This document shows, piece by piece, positions 1-5,751 of a stretch of DNA of 9,018 nt. The translations under genes and the position numbers were made by a program. A model generated the notes under the pieces. That model made no database searches, was not told the origin of the DNA, and was given only the letters and a program-made list of their open reading frames with translations. The DNA comes from CAZJOD01 sp964547525 (GTDB lineage: Bacteria; Bacillota; Clostridia; JAAYHZ01): positions 1 to 9,018 of the forward strand of contig CAZJOD010000149.1 of the NCBI GenBank assembly GCA_964547525.1. Reading direction: 5' to 3'. Every line of letters begins with the position of its first letter. Position 1 is the stretch's first letter.

Positions 1-282
1 TATATTCTAAACATAGGTGATTTGAAACTTGAGATAATACATACACCGGGGCATACAACAGGAGGAATATGCATTAAAACAAATGATTTTATTTTGACAG
101 GAGACACTTTGTTTCGGATGTCCATAGGAAGAACAGATTTAGGAAGAGGAGACTATGATACAATAGTTCATTCTATAAAATCAAAACTATATATACTGCC
201 TGCAGAGACCGTTGTTTACCCGGGTCATGGTACAAGCTCCACAATAGGACATGAGAAGAAAAACAATCCGTATACAATATAA
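1..282 (+). CDS. Glyoxalase II-like metallo-beta-lactamase-fold hydrolase, 3' part
   Basis: The reading frame is open from base 1 to the TAA at 280-282, giving the last 93 residues of a protein whose start lies outside the window. The fragment carries HTPGHTTGG (residues 14-22), TGDTLF with the bridging Asp (residues 33-38), and VYPGHG with a late His (residues 72-77). These match the C-terminal metal-binding part of the glyoxalase II/YqgX group of MBL-fold hydrolases, usually a little over 200 residues, so more than half appears to be missing. Family members hydrolyse thioesters such as S-lactoylglutathione or related substrates in the cytoplasm using a dinuclear metal site; the substrate here cannot be told. 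A TTG at 22 could be read as a start, but the upstream codons already fit the family, so it is internal. No T-tract terminator follows; the hairpin repeat beginning just after the stop may end the transcript. Confidence 0.88.
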   Translation, partial: YILNIGDLKLEIIHTPGHTTGGICIKTNDFILTGDTLFRMSIGRTDLGRGDYDTIVHSIKSKLYILPAETVVYPGHGTSSTIGHEKKNNPYTI

Positions 283-359
283 AGATTTCACTGCAAAAAC
301 TCATAAACTGAACTGTAATTGAAATCTGTAACGGCTCAACTTGCATTTTTTTAACTGTC

Positions 360-390
360 GTGGTCAATGCGACGTCCTGTCGCTGACCAC
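360..390. repeat. Hairpin with GTCCT loop (first of a tandem pair)
   Basis: Arms GTGGTCA (360-366) and TGACCAC (384-390) continue inward as GCGAC (369-373) and GTCGC (379-383), with a 2-nt AT bulge at 367-368 and the loop GTCCT (374-378). This gives 12 perfect pairs. The core CGACGTCCTGTCG is shared with the next hairpin. No T-tract follows directly, so a classical terminator is unlikely on either strand. Confidence 0.75.
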
Positions 391-391
391 T

Positions 392-414
392 CAAAACGAC
401 GTCCTGTCGTTTTG
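392..414. repeat. Hairpin with GTCCT loop (second of a tandem pair)
   Basis: Arms CAAAACGAC (392-400) and GTCGTTTTG (406-414) form nine perfect pairs around the same GTCCT loop (401-405) as the hairpin one base upstream. The stem-ends differ between the two hairpins but each is internally compensated, which points to selection on structure or to a REP-like repeat unit. Confidence 0.75.
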
Positions 415-511
415 CCAGCAAAAATACTGCATTTTCGCCAACAGATTTTGCAATTACAGTCCAATGTTTATTCGCTCTTTTGCAGTAAAAATAGTTATTG
501 CAGTAGAATTA

Positions 512-635
512 TAATAAATAACTGTATAATAATTAATAACAACTATTATAAAATATTATAGCACAGCATGATGCGATGCGGCAACCATTGATCAATCATC
601 ATGGGAAATTAAGCAATAATCTGTTTAAATTTTTA
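512..635. other. AT-rich non-coding spacer
   Basis: No supported gene is seen here. The first half is nearly pure A and T, with TATAAT-like words on both strands. The second half holds an inverted repeat, CATGATG (567-573) with CATCATG (597-603), enclosing a perfect 10-bp palindrome ATTGATCAAT (587-596). These could be further regulator sites for the downstream DUF4364 gene, but there is no independent support. Confidence 0.4.
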
Positions 636-664
636 TTGTACAGTTCCGGTGTTTATTGTACAAT
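636..664 (+). promoter_or_regulatory. Sigma-A type promoter of the DUF4364 gene
   Basis: TTGTAC (636-641) as -35 and TACAAT (659-664) as -10 are separated by 17 bases. Transcription would begin near 671, giving a leader of about 25 nt before the ATG at 696. The -10 box lies inside the palindrome at 652-667. Confidence 0.6.
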
Positions 665-667
665 AAA
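652..667. promoter_or_regulatory. 16-bp perfect palindrome, operator candidate
   Basis: TTTATTGTACAATAAA is identical to its reverse complement. A direct partial copy, TTTATTGTACA, stands 20 bp upstream (632-642) and covers the -35 box, so two or more binding sites would blanket the promoter. Such placement is typical of a repressor operator. The regulator is unknown; the adjacent product has a predicted winged-helix fold, so autoregulation is an inference worth testing. Confidence 0.5.
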
Positions 668-695
668 TTGTAAATAATGATTTTCGGAGAAATTG

Positions 696-1232
696 ATGAA
701 CGCATTAGGCAATGAAAAAGAATTGGTTCAGAATAAACTAATATTATTATATATTTTAAGAAGATTAGACATGGCGGTAACAAATCGTCAGTTAACCGAA
801 TTGGTTTTATCGCACCGGCTTATGAACTACTTCATAATGCAGCAGATGCTCTTAGAGTTAATTAAATCCGGGTATGTAGACGCGCAAATTGATGAAAACA
901 GAGAACAAATAAAGATAAGTGTTTCAGGTGTAAATACATTAGAATACTTTTTAAATATGATACCGTCTTATGTAAAACTTAAAATTGATACAAAAGTTTT
1001 ACCCGATAGTTTAATTGACAAACTCACATCTTATACCACAGCGGAGTTTTATCCGGTGGGTATTAAACAATTTAAAGTTATTTTAGAAAGTGACGATCTT
1101 ACGGGTAAAGGTATGAAGATATGCATTTCAACCGATGATTCCGCATTTGCGAAAAATTTGGTTAATTTGTGGAATGAAAAATCCGATCAAATACGAGATC
1201 GGATACTAGACATGTTAAAAGAAAATACGTGA
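696..1232 (+). CDS. DUF4364 family winged-helix protein
   Basis: The 178-residue product fits the DUF4364 family, small cytoplasmic proteins of Clostridia with a predicted N-terminal winged-helix region and no established function. The recognisable part is NKLILLYILRRL (13-24), then a helix-turn-helix-like stretch to about residue 60 ending MLLELIKSGYV, a wing-like strand pair (QIKISVSG, 71-78) and TLEYFLNMIP (81-90). The second half is a mixed strand/helix domain ending in charged helices. The length is about that of the family. I chose ATG 696 because CGGAGA (685-690) stands 5 nt upstream; the TTG at 693 would leave only 2 nt. It is monocistronic in this window, has its own promoter with a palindrome over the -10, and converges with yhbY. 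A role as transcription regulator is plausible from the fold but not shown. Confidence 0.85.
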   Translation: MNALGNEKELVQNKLILLYILRRLDMAVTNRQLTELVLSHRLMNYFIMQQMLLELIKSGYVDAQIDENREQIKISVSGVNTLEYFLNMIPSYVKLKIDTKVLPDSLIDKLTSYTTAEFYPVGIKQFKVILESDDLTGKGMKICISTDDSAFAKNLVNLWNEKSDQIRDRILDMLKENT

Positions 1233-1258
1233 ATTTAAAAAATTCTACAGCATTAACT

Positions 1259-1380
1259 TTATTTTATTACAATAAATAAACACACATTGAACCGGAGTAC
1301 CCAATGTCACGACATTGAATATCCAAACCGTATTTTTTTCCAATGCAGGTTCATGTAAGTGAGTTGTTGCAGTGAAATCA
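1259..1380. repeat. Second MITE-like inverted-repeat element in the convergent gap
   Basis: The 14-bp ends, 1259-1272 and 1367-1380 (TTGCAGTGAAATCA), pair at 10 of 14 positions, most differences being G/A or C/T changes. Inside, CACATTGAACC (1283-1293) faces GGTTCATGT (1348-1356) with one indel, and the centre holds a short palindrome CAATGTCACGACATTG (1302-1317). The end sequences match the two arms of the palindromes at 3917-3940 and 7036-7057. The element fills most of the 177-bp gap between the convergent DUF4364 and yhbY genes; I see no T-tract terminator for either gene there. Confidence 0.5.
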
Positions 1381-1409
1381 AAAAAATTATTACCAAACAA
1401 TTAAAAGCA

Positions 1410-1697
1410 TTATATCATCAAAACGGGCTCATCGGGATTCTTTTTATATAACACAAATTTTCTACCGATTATTTGTACTATGTCGGCTTCGGTTTGCTTT
1501 GCTATATTCTCGCATATTTCTCTAACCGGATCTGTCACATTTCTTAAGATCGAAAATTTAACCAATTCTTTACTATATAGCGTCTGTTCTGTCTGCTGTA
1601 TAAGATTCTCGGTTATTCCGCCCTTTCCTATATGAATTACAGGTTCTATCGTATTTGCCATTTTTCGCAAAACCGCACGTTGCTTACTGTTGATCAT
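1410..1697 (-). CDS. yhbY: YhbY family ribosome-assembly RNA-binding protein
   Basis: This 95-residue protein is a stand-alone CRM (CRS1-YhbY) domain. It shows the family's diagnostic GKGG loop at residues 24-27 (within VIHIGKGGITE) and the C-terminal strand GRKFVLYKK at 78-86, with the expected full length of about 95-100. YhbY/YqeI proteins bind pre-50S ribosomal particles through rRNA and act in large-subunit assembly. The gene follows obgE with only 2 bases between stop and start; its Shine-Dalgarno AGGAGG overlaps the end of obgE and the obgE TAA lies between that site and the ATG, so translation is probably coupled. In many Firmicutes nadD and further genes follow; here the operon ends and a convergent gene begins. 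Confidence 0.95.
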   Translation of the reverse strand: MINSKQRAVLRKMANTIEPVIHIGKGGITENLIQQTEQTLYSKELVKFSILRNVTDPVREICENIAKQTEADIVQIIGRKFVLYKKNPDEPVLMI

Positions 1698-1699
1698 TG

Positions 1700-2974
1700 T
1701 TACCTCCTATATTCGAATTCAAAATCTATGAATCTTACCGTATCCCCTTCTTCAATACCCAATTCTTCCAATTTATCAATAATCCCTATTCTTCTTACTG
1801 TTCTTTGAAAATATCCCATTGATTCATAATCATTGATGTTGGTAGAATTCAAAATGGTCTCAGCTCTCTTACCTTCAACTATAAAAATATTATCTTCTTT
1901 ATGCACCGTATACCCCAGATCATCAGGCATAGTGAACAATACCTCTTCATCGGTACGGTCATAAAGTTTTGGTTTCGGTATATCTTTCAGCATCACAGCT
2001 GCGTACCGCATTAACTCATTAATGCCTTTACCTGTAGCTGCAGATACGGGGAAAACCTTACATCCGGTCGATTCCAATTCTTTAACAAAATGATCTGTTA
2101 GTTCTGCATCTCCTAAAACATCACATTTATTAGCGGCAATTATTTGGGGTTTTTCTTTCAGTATTTCGCTGTATTGCGACAGTTCATCGTTTATCTTTTT
2201 AAAAGCTTCAAGAGGCTCTTCTTTTGCATATCCTGATATATCTACAACATGTATTATCAAGCGTGTTCTTTCTATATGCCTTAAAAATTGCAACCCTAAT
2301 CCCGCTCCTGTATGAGCACCTTCTATTAAACCCGGTATATCGGCCATAACAAATTGAGTTTGGGCATCAATTGATACAACACCCAAATTTGGAGACAAAG
2401 TTGTAAATTCATAGTCTGCAATTTTAGGACGAGCTTTAGAAACCATTGACAAAATTGTGGATTTTCCTACATTAGGATATCCAACTAAACCCACATCACC
2501 AAGAAGCTTTAATTCCAGGTCTATCCACATTTCATCGCCTTTCATACCGCTTTGAGCAAAGTTAGGTATTTGTCTTGACGCAGTTGCATAATGCCTGTTA
2601 CCTTTTCCACCTCGGCCACCTTTTATAACGATGAATTCCTGCCCGTTTTCATCCATGTCCACTATTATTCTTCCGTTGCTTGAATCTTTAATCACAGTAC
2701 CGACAGGTACCTCAATATAAAGATTCTCTCCACTTTTTCCGGTACAATTTACCGGTTGTCCTTTTTGACCGTCCTGCGCCTTAAATTTTTTAACATACTT
2801 AAAATTTAAGAGTGTATTCATGTTGTCGGTAGCTCGAAAAATAACATCTCCTCCACGGCCACCATCTCCACCGTCAGGTCCTCCGTTAGGAATATATTTT
2901 TCCCTTCTGAATGAAACCGCTCCGTTTCCCCCGTCTCCGGACTTTATATAAACTTTTGCACTATCAATAAACAT
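1700..2974 (-). CDS. obgE: Obg family GTPase (50S assembly and stress response)
   Basis: The 424-residue product has the full Obg layout. Residues 1-158 form the glycine-rich Obg fold (for example GGPDGGDGGRGGD, 31-43). The GTPase domain follows with G1 GYPNVGKS (165-172), the switch I stretch TTLSPNLG (191-198), G3 DIPG (212-215), G4 NKCD (282-285) and G5 SAA (311-313). From about 340 to the end lies the OCT domain found in Gram-positive Obg proteins. Obg is an essential GTPase that binds the 50S subunit and links ribosome maturation to growth and the stringent response. ATG 2974 is preceded by an AAAAGGAACAGG purine stretch. The gene sits downstream of rplU-rpmA as usual, but a strong terminator intervenes, so it probably uses its own promoter near 3000-3029. 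It is followed directly by yhbY. Confidence 0.98.
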   Translation of the reverse strand: MFIDSAKVYIKSGDGGNGAVSFRREKYIPNGGPDGGDGGRGGDVIFRATDNMNTLLNFKYVKKFKAQDGQKGQPVNCTGKSGENLYIEVPVGTVIKDSSNGRIIVDMDENGQEFIVIKGGRGGKGNRHYATASRQIPNFAQSGMKGDEMWIDLELKLLGDVGLVGYPNVGKSTILSMVSKARPKIADYEFTTLSPNLGVVSIDAQTQFVMADIPGLIEGAHTGAGLGLQFLRHIERTRLIIHVVDISGYAKEEPLEAFKKINDELSQYSEILKEKPQIIAANKCDVLGDAELTDHFVKELESTGCKVFPVSAATGKGINELMRYAAVMLKDIPKPKLYDRTDEEVLFTMPDDLGYTVHKEDNIFIVEGKRAETILNSTNINDYESMGYFQRTVRRIGIIDKLEELGIEEGDTVRFIDFEFEYRR

Positions 2975-2999
2975 ATCCTGTTCCTTTTAAATCTTGAAA

Positions 3000-3029
3000 A
3001 TACTATTTTATAATAATATTATTACTCAA
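3000..3029 (-). promoter_or_regulatory. Candidate promoter of obgE-yhbY
   Basis: On the minus strand TTGAGT (3029-3024) and TAGTAT (3005-3000) are 18 bases apart, each matching consensus at four of six positions. A second possible pair is TTCAAA (3044-3039) and TAATAT (3021-3016) with 17 bases. A promoter is expected because a terminator lies just upstream, but the region is so AT-rich that the exact boxes are uncertain. Confidence 0.4.
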
Positions 3030-3061
3030 AATAATAAATTTGAATCTTACTATACCAATAA

Positions 3062-3088
3062 AAAACCCCTTGCAAATCAAGGGGTTTT
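3062..3088 (-). terminator. Rho-independent terminator after rpmA
   Basis: An 11-bp perfect stem, AAAACCCCTTG with CAAGGGGTTTT, encloses a 5-nt loop. On the minus strand it ends in six T residues, so it should stop transcripts leaving rpmA. A smaller hairpin, ACGGG with CCCGT (3094-3108), stands between it and the rpmA stop codon. The stem is near-symmetric, but the plus strand has no gene to terminate. Confidence 0.85.
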
Positions 3089-3145
3089 ATTAAACGGGCT
3101 TTTCCCGTAAATGGCAATTTTAAAATAAAGGTACATCCTTTTCTT

Positions 3146-3400
3146 TTATTGTTCAATCACGCTTACCTGTTTTTTATCTCTACCGAGTCTTGAAAACTTA
3201 ACAACTCCGTCTACTAGTGAGAACAATGTATCATCATTGCCTTTTTTAACATTAGATCCCGGATGGATCTTTGTTCCTCTTTGTCTTACCAGAATATTAC
3301 CGGCTAATACGAATTGTCCGTCAGCTCTTTTGACACCAAGACGTTTAGATTCGCTATCCCTACCGTTTCTGGTACTTCCCATACCTTTTTTATGAGCCAT
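3146..3400 (-). CDS. rpmA: 50S ribosomal protein L27, without N-terminal extension
   Basis: The 84-residue product is L27 throughout: AHKKGMGSTRNGRDSESK at the start, then KRLGVKRADGQ and GNILVRQRGTKIHPG. L27 binds the 50S subunit and its N-terminus reaches the peptidyl transferase centre. The start ATG follows an AAGGAGGTG site by 7 nt. Most Firmicutes encode L27 with an extra segment ending LQFFA that the Prp protease removes; here the mature-like AHKKG follows Met directly. Going upstream in frame, no ATG, GTG or TTG occurs before a TAA at 3425-3427, so a longer form is excluded. It lies 40 nt after rplU, leaving no room for prp. The terminator at 3062-3088 closes the unit. Confidence 0.97.
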   Translation of the reverse strand: MAHKKGMGSTRNGRDSESKRLGVKRADGQFVLAGNILVRQRGTKIHPGSNVKKGNDDTLFSLVDGVVKFSRLGRDKKQVSVIEQ

Positions 3401-3440
3401 TAAAATACACCTCCTTACATTAACTTATGTCCTTAAATAA

Positions 3441-3764
3441 TTATTCCGCTGCAGGGAATACCAATCGATCAATACGCACTTTTGTATGCGGTTGTCTATG
3501 ACCTTGCTTTTTCTTATAACCCTTTTTGGGTTTGTACTTGAAAATTGTTACCTTCGCATCTTTTCCGTGAGCTAATATTGTAGCTACTACGGATGCTCCT
3601 TGTATATACGGAGTTCCCCACACCATACCGTTATCATCGGACATGGCTAATACCTTGTCAAAAACGTATTCTCCGGTTTCTTCAGCTTCGAGCTTTTCAA
3701 CAAATTCAACGTCATCTTGCTGTACCTTGTACTGTTTTCCACCTGTTTCAATTATTGCAAACAC
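3441..3764 (-). CDS. rplU: 50S ribosomal protein L21
   Basis: The 107-residue product is L21: FAIIETGGKQYKVQ at the N-terminus and KYKPKKGYKKKQGHRQPHT near the end, the segment that contacts 23S rRNA. I place the start at GTG 3764 because the protein homology begins there (MFAIIETGG) and a GGAGG site (about 3774-3778) lies 9 nt upstream. An in-frame ATG at 3821 would add 19 residues not seen in the family and would lie inside the structured mRNA leader. The gene heads an rplU-rpmA unit with a strong promoter at 3853-3882, and its expression is probably controlled through the leader RNA at 3765-3848. Confidence 0.96.
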   Translation of the reverse strand: MFAIIETGGKQYKVQQDDVEFVEKLEAEETGEYVFDKVLAMSDDNGMVWGTPYIQGASVVATILAHGKDAKVTIFKYKPKKGYKKKQGHRQPHTKVRIDRLVFPAAE

Positions 3765-3848
3765 TAAGTTGCACCTCCTCAATCCGGTCTCGCCTAGTCG
3801 GGCAGCATTTTTCGCATGCATTTATAAGCCTTTATAGAGCGGCTACCG
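3765..3848 (-). ncRNA. L21-type ribosomal protein leader (cis-regulatory RNA)
   Basis: Between the predicted transcription start (about 3846) and the rplU GTG lies an RNA with several local pairings: CGGT (3848-3845) with ACCG (3788-3785), next to CTC with GAG; GCAT with ATGC; and GCC with GGC around CGACTA. The stretch GGCGAGACCGGATTGAGGAG just before the start resembles, from memory, the conserved end of the L21 leader described in low-GC Gram-positives upstream of rplU. By analogy it would let L21, or another protein of the unit, repress its own mRNA. A covariance-model search would settle it. Confidence 0.65.
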
Positions 3849-3852
3849 AAAT

Positions 3853-3882
3853 ATAATAACACAAGACAATATTCAAAGTCAA
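3853..3882 (-). promoter_or_regulatory. Promoter of rplU-rpmA
   Basis: On the minus strand TTGACT (3882-3877) and TATTAT (3858-3853) each match the sigma-A consensus at five of six positions and are 18 bases apart. The start point falls near 3846, at the first bases of the leader hairpin. Confidence 0.75.
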
Positions 3883-3916
3883 ACAATTTTTCATCAAATT
3901 ATACAAATTATATAAA

Positions 3917-3940
3917 ATGATTTCACTGTAATAAAATCAT
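3917..3940. repeat. Short palindromic repeat, TGATTTCAC...AATAAAATCA family
   Basis: ATGATTT (3917-3923) pairs with AAATCAT (3934-3940) around a 10-nt centre. The 22-bp core (3918-3939) agrees with the copy at 7036-7057 at 20 of 22 positions. It lies downstream of ybaK, and on the minus strand is followed by TTTATATAA, so it could also act as a weak terminator. It looks like the two ends of the larger elements joined together. Confidence 0.65.
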
Positions 3941-4000
3941 ATTTTTATAGTAGAACCATAAAATGCGATCCACTTAAATTTAACGTATAATTACTAAAAT

Positions 4001-4480
4001 TTAAACCAAATCGGTAAGATTGGCATCGGTTGCTTTTATAAGATCGTTAACATTTAGTAATACCTGAGTACCTATTTTTCCGGCACTTACATAAACATTC
4101 TCATGTATGAGTATAGTTTCCTCTAAAAATACCGGATATTTTTTCTTCATACCTAAAGGAGAACAGCCTCCTCTTATATAACCTGTCAGTTCAAATAATT
4201 CTTTTACTTTTACCGGATCAACCTTTTTTTCATTACAGGCCTTAGCAGCTTTTTTTAAGTCAATTTCTTGATTTGAAGGAACACAAAAAACATAAATATC
4301 TTGTTTACCCCGGGTTACTATGGTCTTAAAAACAACTTCAGGTGACACTCCTATTTTTTCGGCAACCGTTGTGCCTGCAACTTCACCGTCATTAACTTCA
4401 TATTCGGCAGTATCATATTCAATATTCATTTGATCCAAAATTCTTAATGCGTTTGTTTTATTAATCTGCTTTTTTGTCAT
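4001..4480 (-). CDS. ybaK: Cys-tRNA(Pro) deacylase, YbaK/EbsC family
   Basis: The 159-residue protein is a single YbaK-type editing domain of normal length. Visible marks are the conserved lysine in VVFKTIV (K52), CVPSNQEIDLKK (66-77), GYIRGGCSPLGMKK (100-113) and VSAGKIGTQV (131-140). These enzymes hydrolyse cysteine wrongly attached to tRNA(Pro) in the cytoplasm, acting on the product released or held by prolyl-tRNA synthetase. I chose ATG 4480 because AAGGGG stands 5 nt upstream; an ATG at 4498 would precede the ribosome site. It follows lgt by 46 nt on the same strand and may share its transcript, though the two functions are unrelated. Downstream lies a palindromic repeat and then the rplU promoter. 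Confidence 0.94.
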   Translation of the reverse strand: MTKKQINKTNALRILDQMNIEYDTAEYEVNDGEVAGTTVAEKIGVSPEVVFKTIVTRGKQDIYVFCVPSNQEIDLKKAAKACNEKKVDPVKVKELFELTGYIRGGCSPLGMKKKYPVFLEETILIHENVYVSAGKIGTQVLLNVNDLIKATDANLTDLV

Positions 4481-4526
4481 GCGGACCCCTTGTTTCATAC
4501 TTTAATATTCAGGCTAAAAAAATTTT

Positions 4527-5288
4527 TTATGCCGCTTGTTTACGCCTTACGGTAAACACCAATGTGAATATACCTGCTAATATTATAAAGATACTTATAA
4601 ACTGCGATGTAGATAAAAGGCCTATAAAACCCCTTTCGGTATCATTACGTAAACTTTCAAATATAAATCTTCCTATTCCGTACGAAAACAGATATATAGC
4701 CAAAACCATACCTTTTACTTCACTTTTTCTTTTTACCGCCCATAACATAAAAAATAAACATAAATTAAAAAAAGCTTCGTATAACTGGACAGGGTGAACC
4801 GCTATACCTACCGGAGCGGACAAACTAACTTCGGGATATACTACGGAAAATATACCGTCATATGGTTTCCCATAGCAACACCCGGCGGCAAAGCAACCTA
4901 ATCTGCCGAAAAAATGTCCTACAGGTATACCGACGATAATGTTATCCGCTAACCTCAAAAAATCCTGTTTGTACTGTCTGACATATACATATCCACCTAA
5001 AATTCCCCCGATAAGGCCACCGTAAAAAACCATTCCTGAACTTAACGCATTAATAATCAATTCGGGATTTTGTATTAATATAGGGATTATGGTTAATAGG
5101 TAAAGAGTTTTTCCTCCAATTAATCCGCCGATTACACAATAGAGGGTACAATAAAAAATATCCGATCTTATCGGTTTTTCTTTCGAATCAGCATAAACTG
5201 CAATAATTATTCCGAAGAGAATTCCCAACAGACCGGCGAGAGTATATGTATATATACTAATTATTCCGATTTTTATAACTGGATACAT
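4527..5288 (-). CDS. lgt: Prolipoprotein diacylglyceryl transferase
   Basis: The 253-residue membrane protein matches Lgt. It begins MYPVIKIGIISIYTYT, has about seven hydrophobic segments, the signature block HFFGRLGCFAAGCCYG (125-140) including the conserved Arg (R129), then HPVQLYEA (165-172) and YGIGRFIFESLR (203-214). Lgt transfers diacylglycerol from phosphatidylglycerol to the lipobox cysteine of prelipoproteins, the first step of lipoprotein maturation at the plasma membrane. The start at ATG 5288 fits the family N-terminus, but the Shine-Dalgarno is weak (only AGAATGAAAA). The 98-nt gap upstream has no clear promoter, so transcription may come from further up, through the DUF4190-like gene or rnpB. 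ybaK follows. Confidence 0.97.
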   Translation of the reverse strand: MYPVIKIGIISIYTYTLAGLLGILFGIIIAVYADSKEKPIRSDIFYCTLYCVIGGLIGGKTLYLLTIIPILIQNPELIINALSSGMVFYGGLIGGILGGYVYVRQYKQDFLRLADNIIVGIPVGHFFGRLGCFAAGCCYGKPYDGIFSVVYPEVSLSAPVGIAVHPVQLYEAFFNLCLFFMLWAVKRKSEVKGMVLAIYLFSYGIGRFIFESLRNDTERGFIGLLSTSQFISIFIILAGIFTLVFTVRRKQAA

Positions 5289-5386
5289 TTATTTTCATTC
5301 TGCTTTCGTTTAAAATACTAAATGTTTTTTGTTAAAACTTTCGTTTGTCGGTTTATATACTTAAAATCTATCAAACGGTGATAACA

Positions 5387-5707
5387 TTAAAAAGCACCCG
5401 GCATTGTACAAGCTGCGGCTCCAATTGTTCCTATTAAACATGCAACACATAAAAAACCTATTCCCGCTATAACGGTACCGATAATAGAGCAAATTAAACC
5501 GGCGTTTGCCAATCCCCGAGCATCTTTCAAGTTAGGATCGTTACTTATATCACCCATTGTCTCCATTTGCTTCTTTACGTTAACACCCAATATAATACCA
5601 ATAATACCTAGAACAAGTCCAAGCAGTGCAAAGTAACCTGTAAAGATACTGACAATAGCAATAATCCCACAAACAAGAGATGCAATCGATTTGTTTTTAA
5701 CATCCAT
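5387..5707 (-). CDS. Small DUF4190-like membrane protein
   Basis: The 106-residue product has two long glycine-rich hydrophobic segments (about 8-43 and 66-99) joined by a polar loop (KKQMETMGDISNDPNLKDA). The pattern SIASLVCGIIAIVS...LGLVLGIIGIILGVNVKK...GLANAGLICSIIG is that of DUF4190 proteins, whose function is unknown; they are small integral membrane proteins, each long segment probably forming a helix or hairpin. Five cysteines lie at 13, 73, 87, 90 and 100. A good GGAGG site stands 9 nt before ATG 5707. A TATAAT occurs at 5743-5738 but without a recognisable -35, so the gene either has a weak promoter of its own or is read through from rnpB, whose 3' end lies only 44 nt upstream. lgt follows after 98 nt. 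Confidence 0.8.
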   Translation of the reverse strand: MDVKNKSIASLVCGIIAIVSIFTGYFALLGLVLGIIGIILGVNVKKQMETMGDISNDPNLKDARGLANAGLICSIIGTVIAGIGFLCVACLIGTIGAAACTMPGAF

Positions 5708-5751
5708 AATATATATCCTCCTATAATATGGTTCGTTATTATATATATGTA

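Larger units (their letters stand above)
283..511. repeat. Nested imperfect inverted repeat, MITE-like intergenic element
   Basis: Almost the whole gap after the MBL gene folds back on itself. Pairs of arms, from outside in: 283-296 with 498-511 (weak); 290-308 with 466-486 (ACTGCAAAA and ATAAAC halves match, the middle differs by an indel); 312-329 with 441-460 (18 bp identical apart from a 2-nt insertion); 342-357 with 416-431 (12 of 16). The apex holds two compact hairpins. The outer sequence GATTTCACTGCAA resembles the ends of repeats at 1259-1380 and 3917-3940. It has no credible protein coding content. I infer a non-autonomous mobile element or a decayed one; no target duplication is clear. 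Confidence 0.6.

Noticed and set aside
360..414. CRISPR-like repeat pair
   Set aside because: Only two units, one base apart and no spacer; these are adjacent hairpins, not an array.
173..561. Open frames on both strands through the repeat (173-421 minus, 367-561 plus)
   Set aside because: They run over the inverted-repeat arms and twin hairpins, have no ribosome site, and their translations look like no protein family.
693..695. TTG start for the DUF4364 protein
   Set aside because: It would leave only 2 nt after the ribosome site; ATG 696 has proper spacing.
1231..1245. GAATTT with AAATTC just after the DUF4364 stop, as a terminator
   Set aside because: The stem is all weak pairs but two, has a 3-nt loop and is not followed by T residues.
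3765..3821. Longer L21 starting at ATG 3821
   Set aside because: The added 19 residues do not fit L21, and the region forms the mRNA leader with the ribosome site for GTG 3764.
5342..5377. Inverted repeat CGTTTG with CAAACG after the DUF4190-like gene
   Set aside because: Six pairs with a 24-nt loop and no proper T-tract are too weak to call a terminator.
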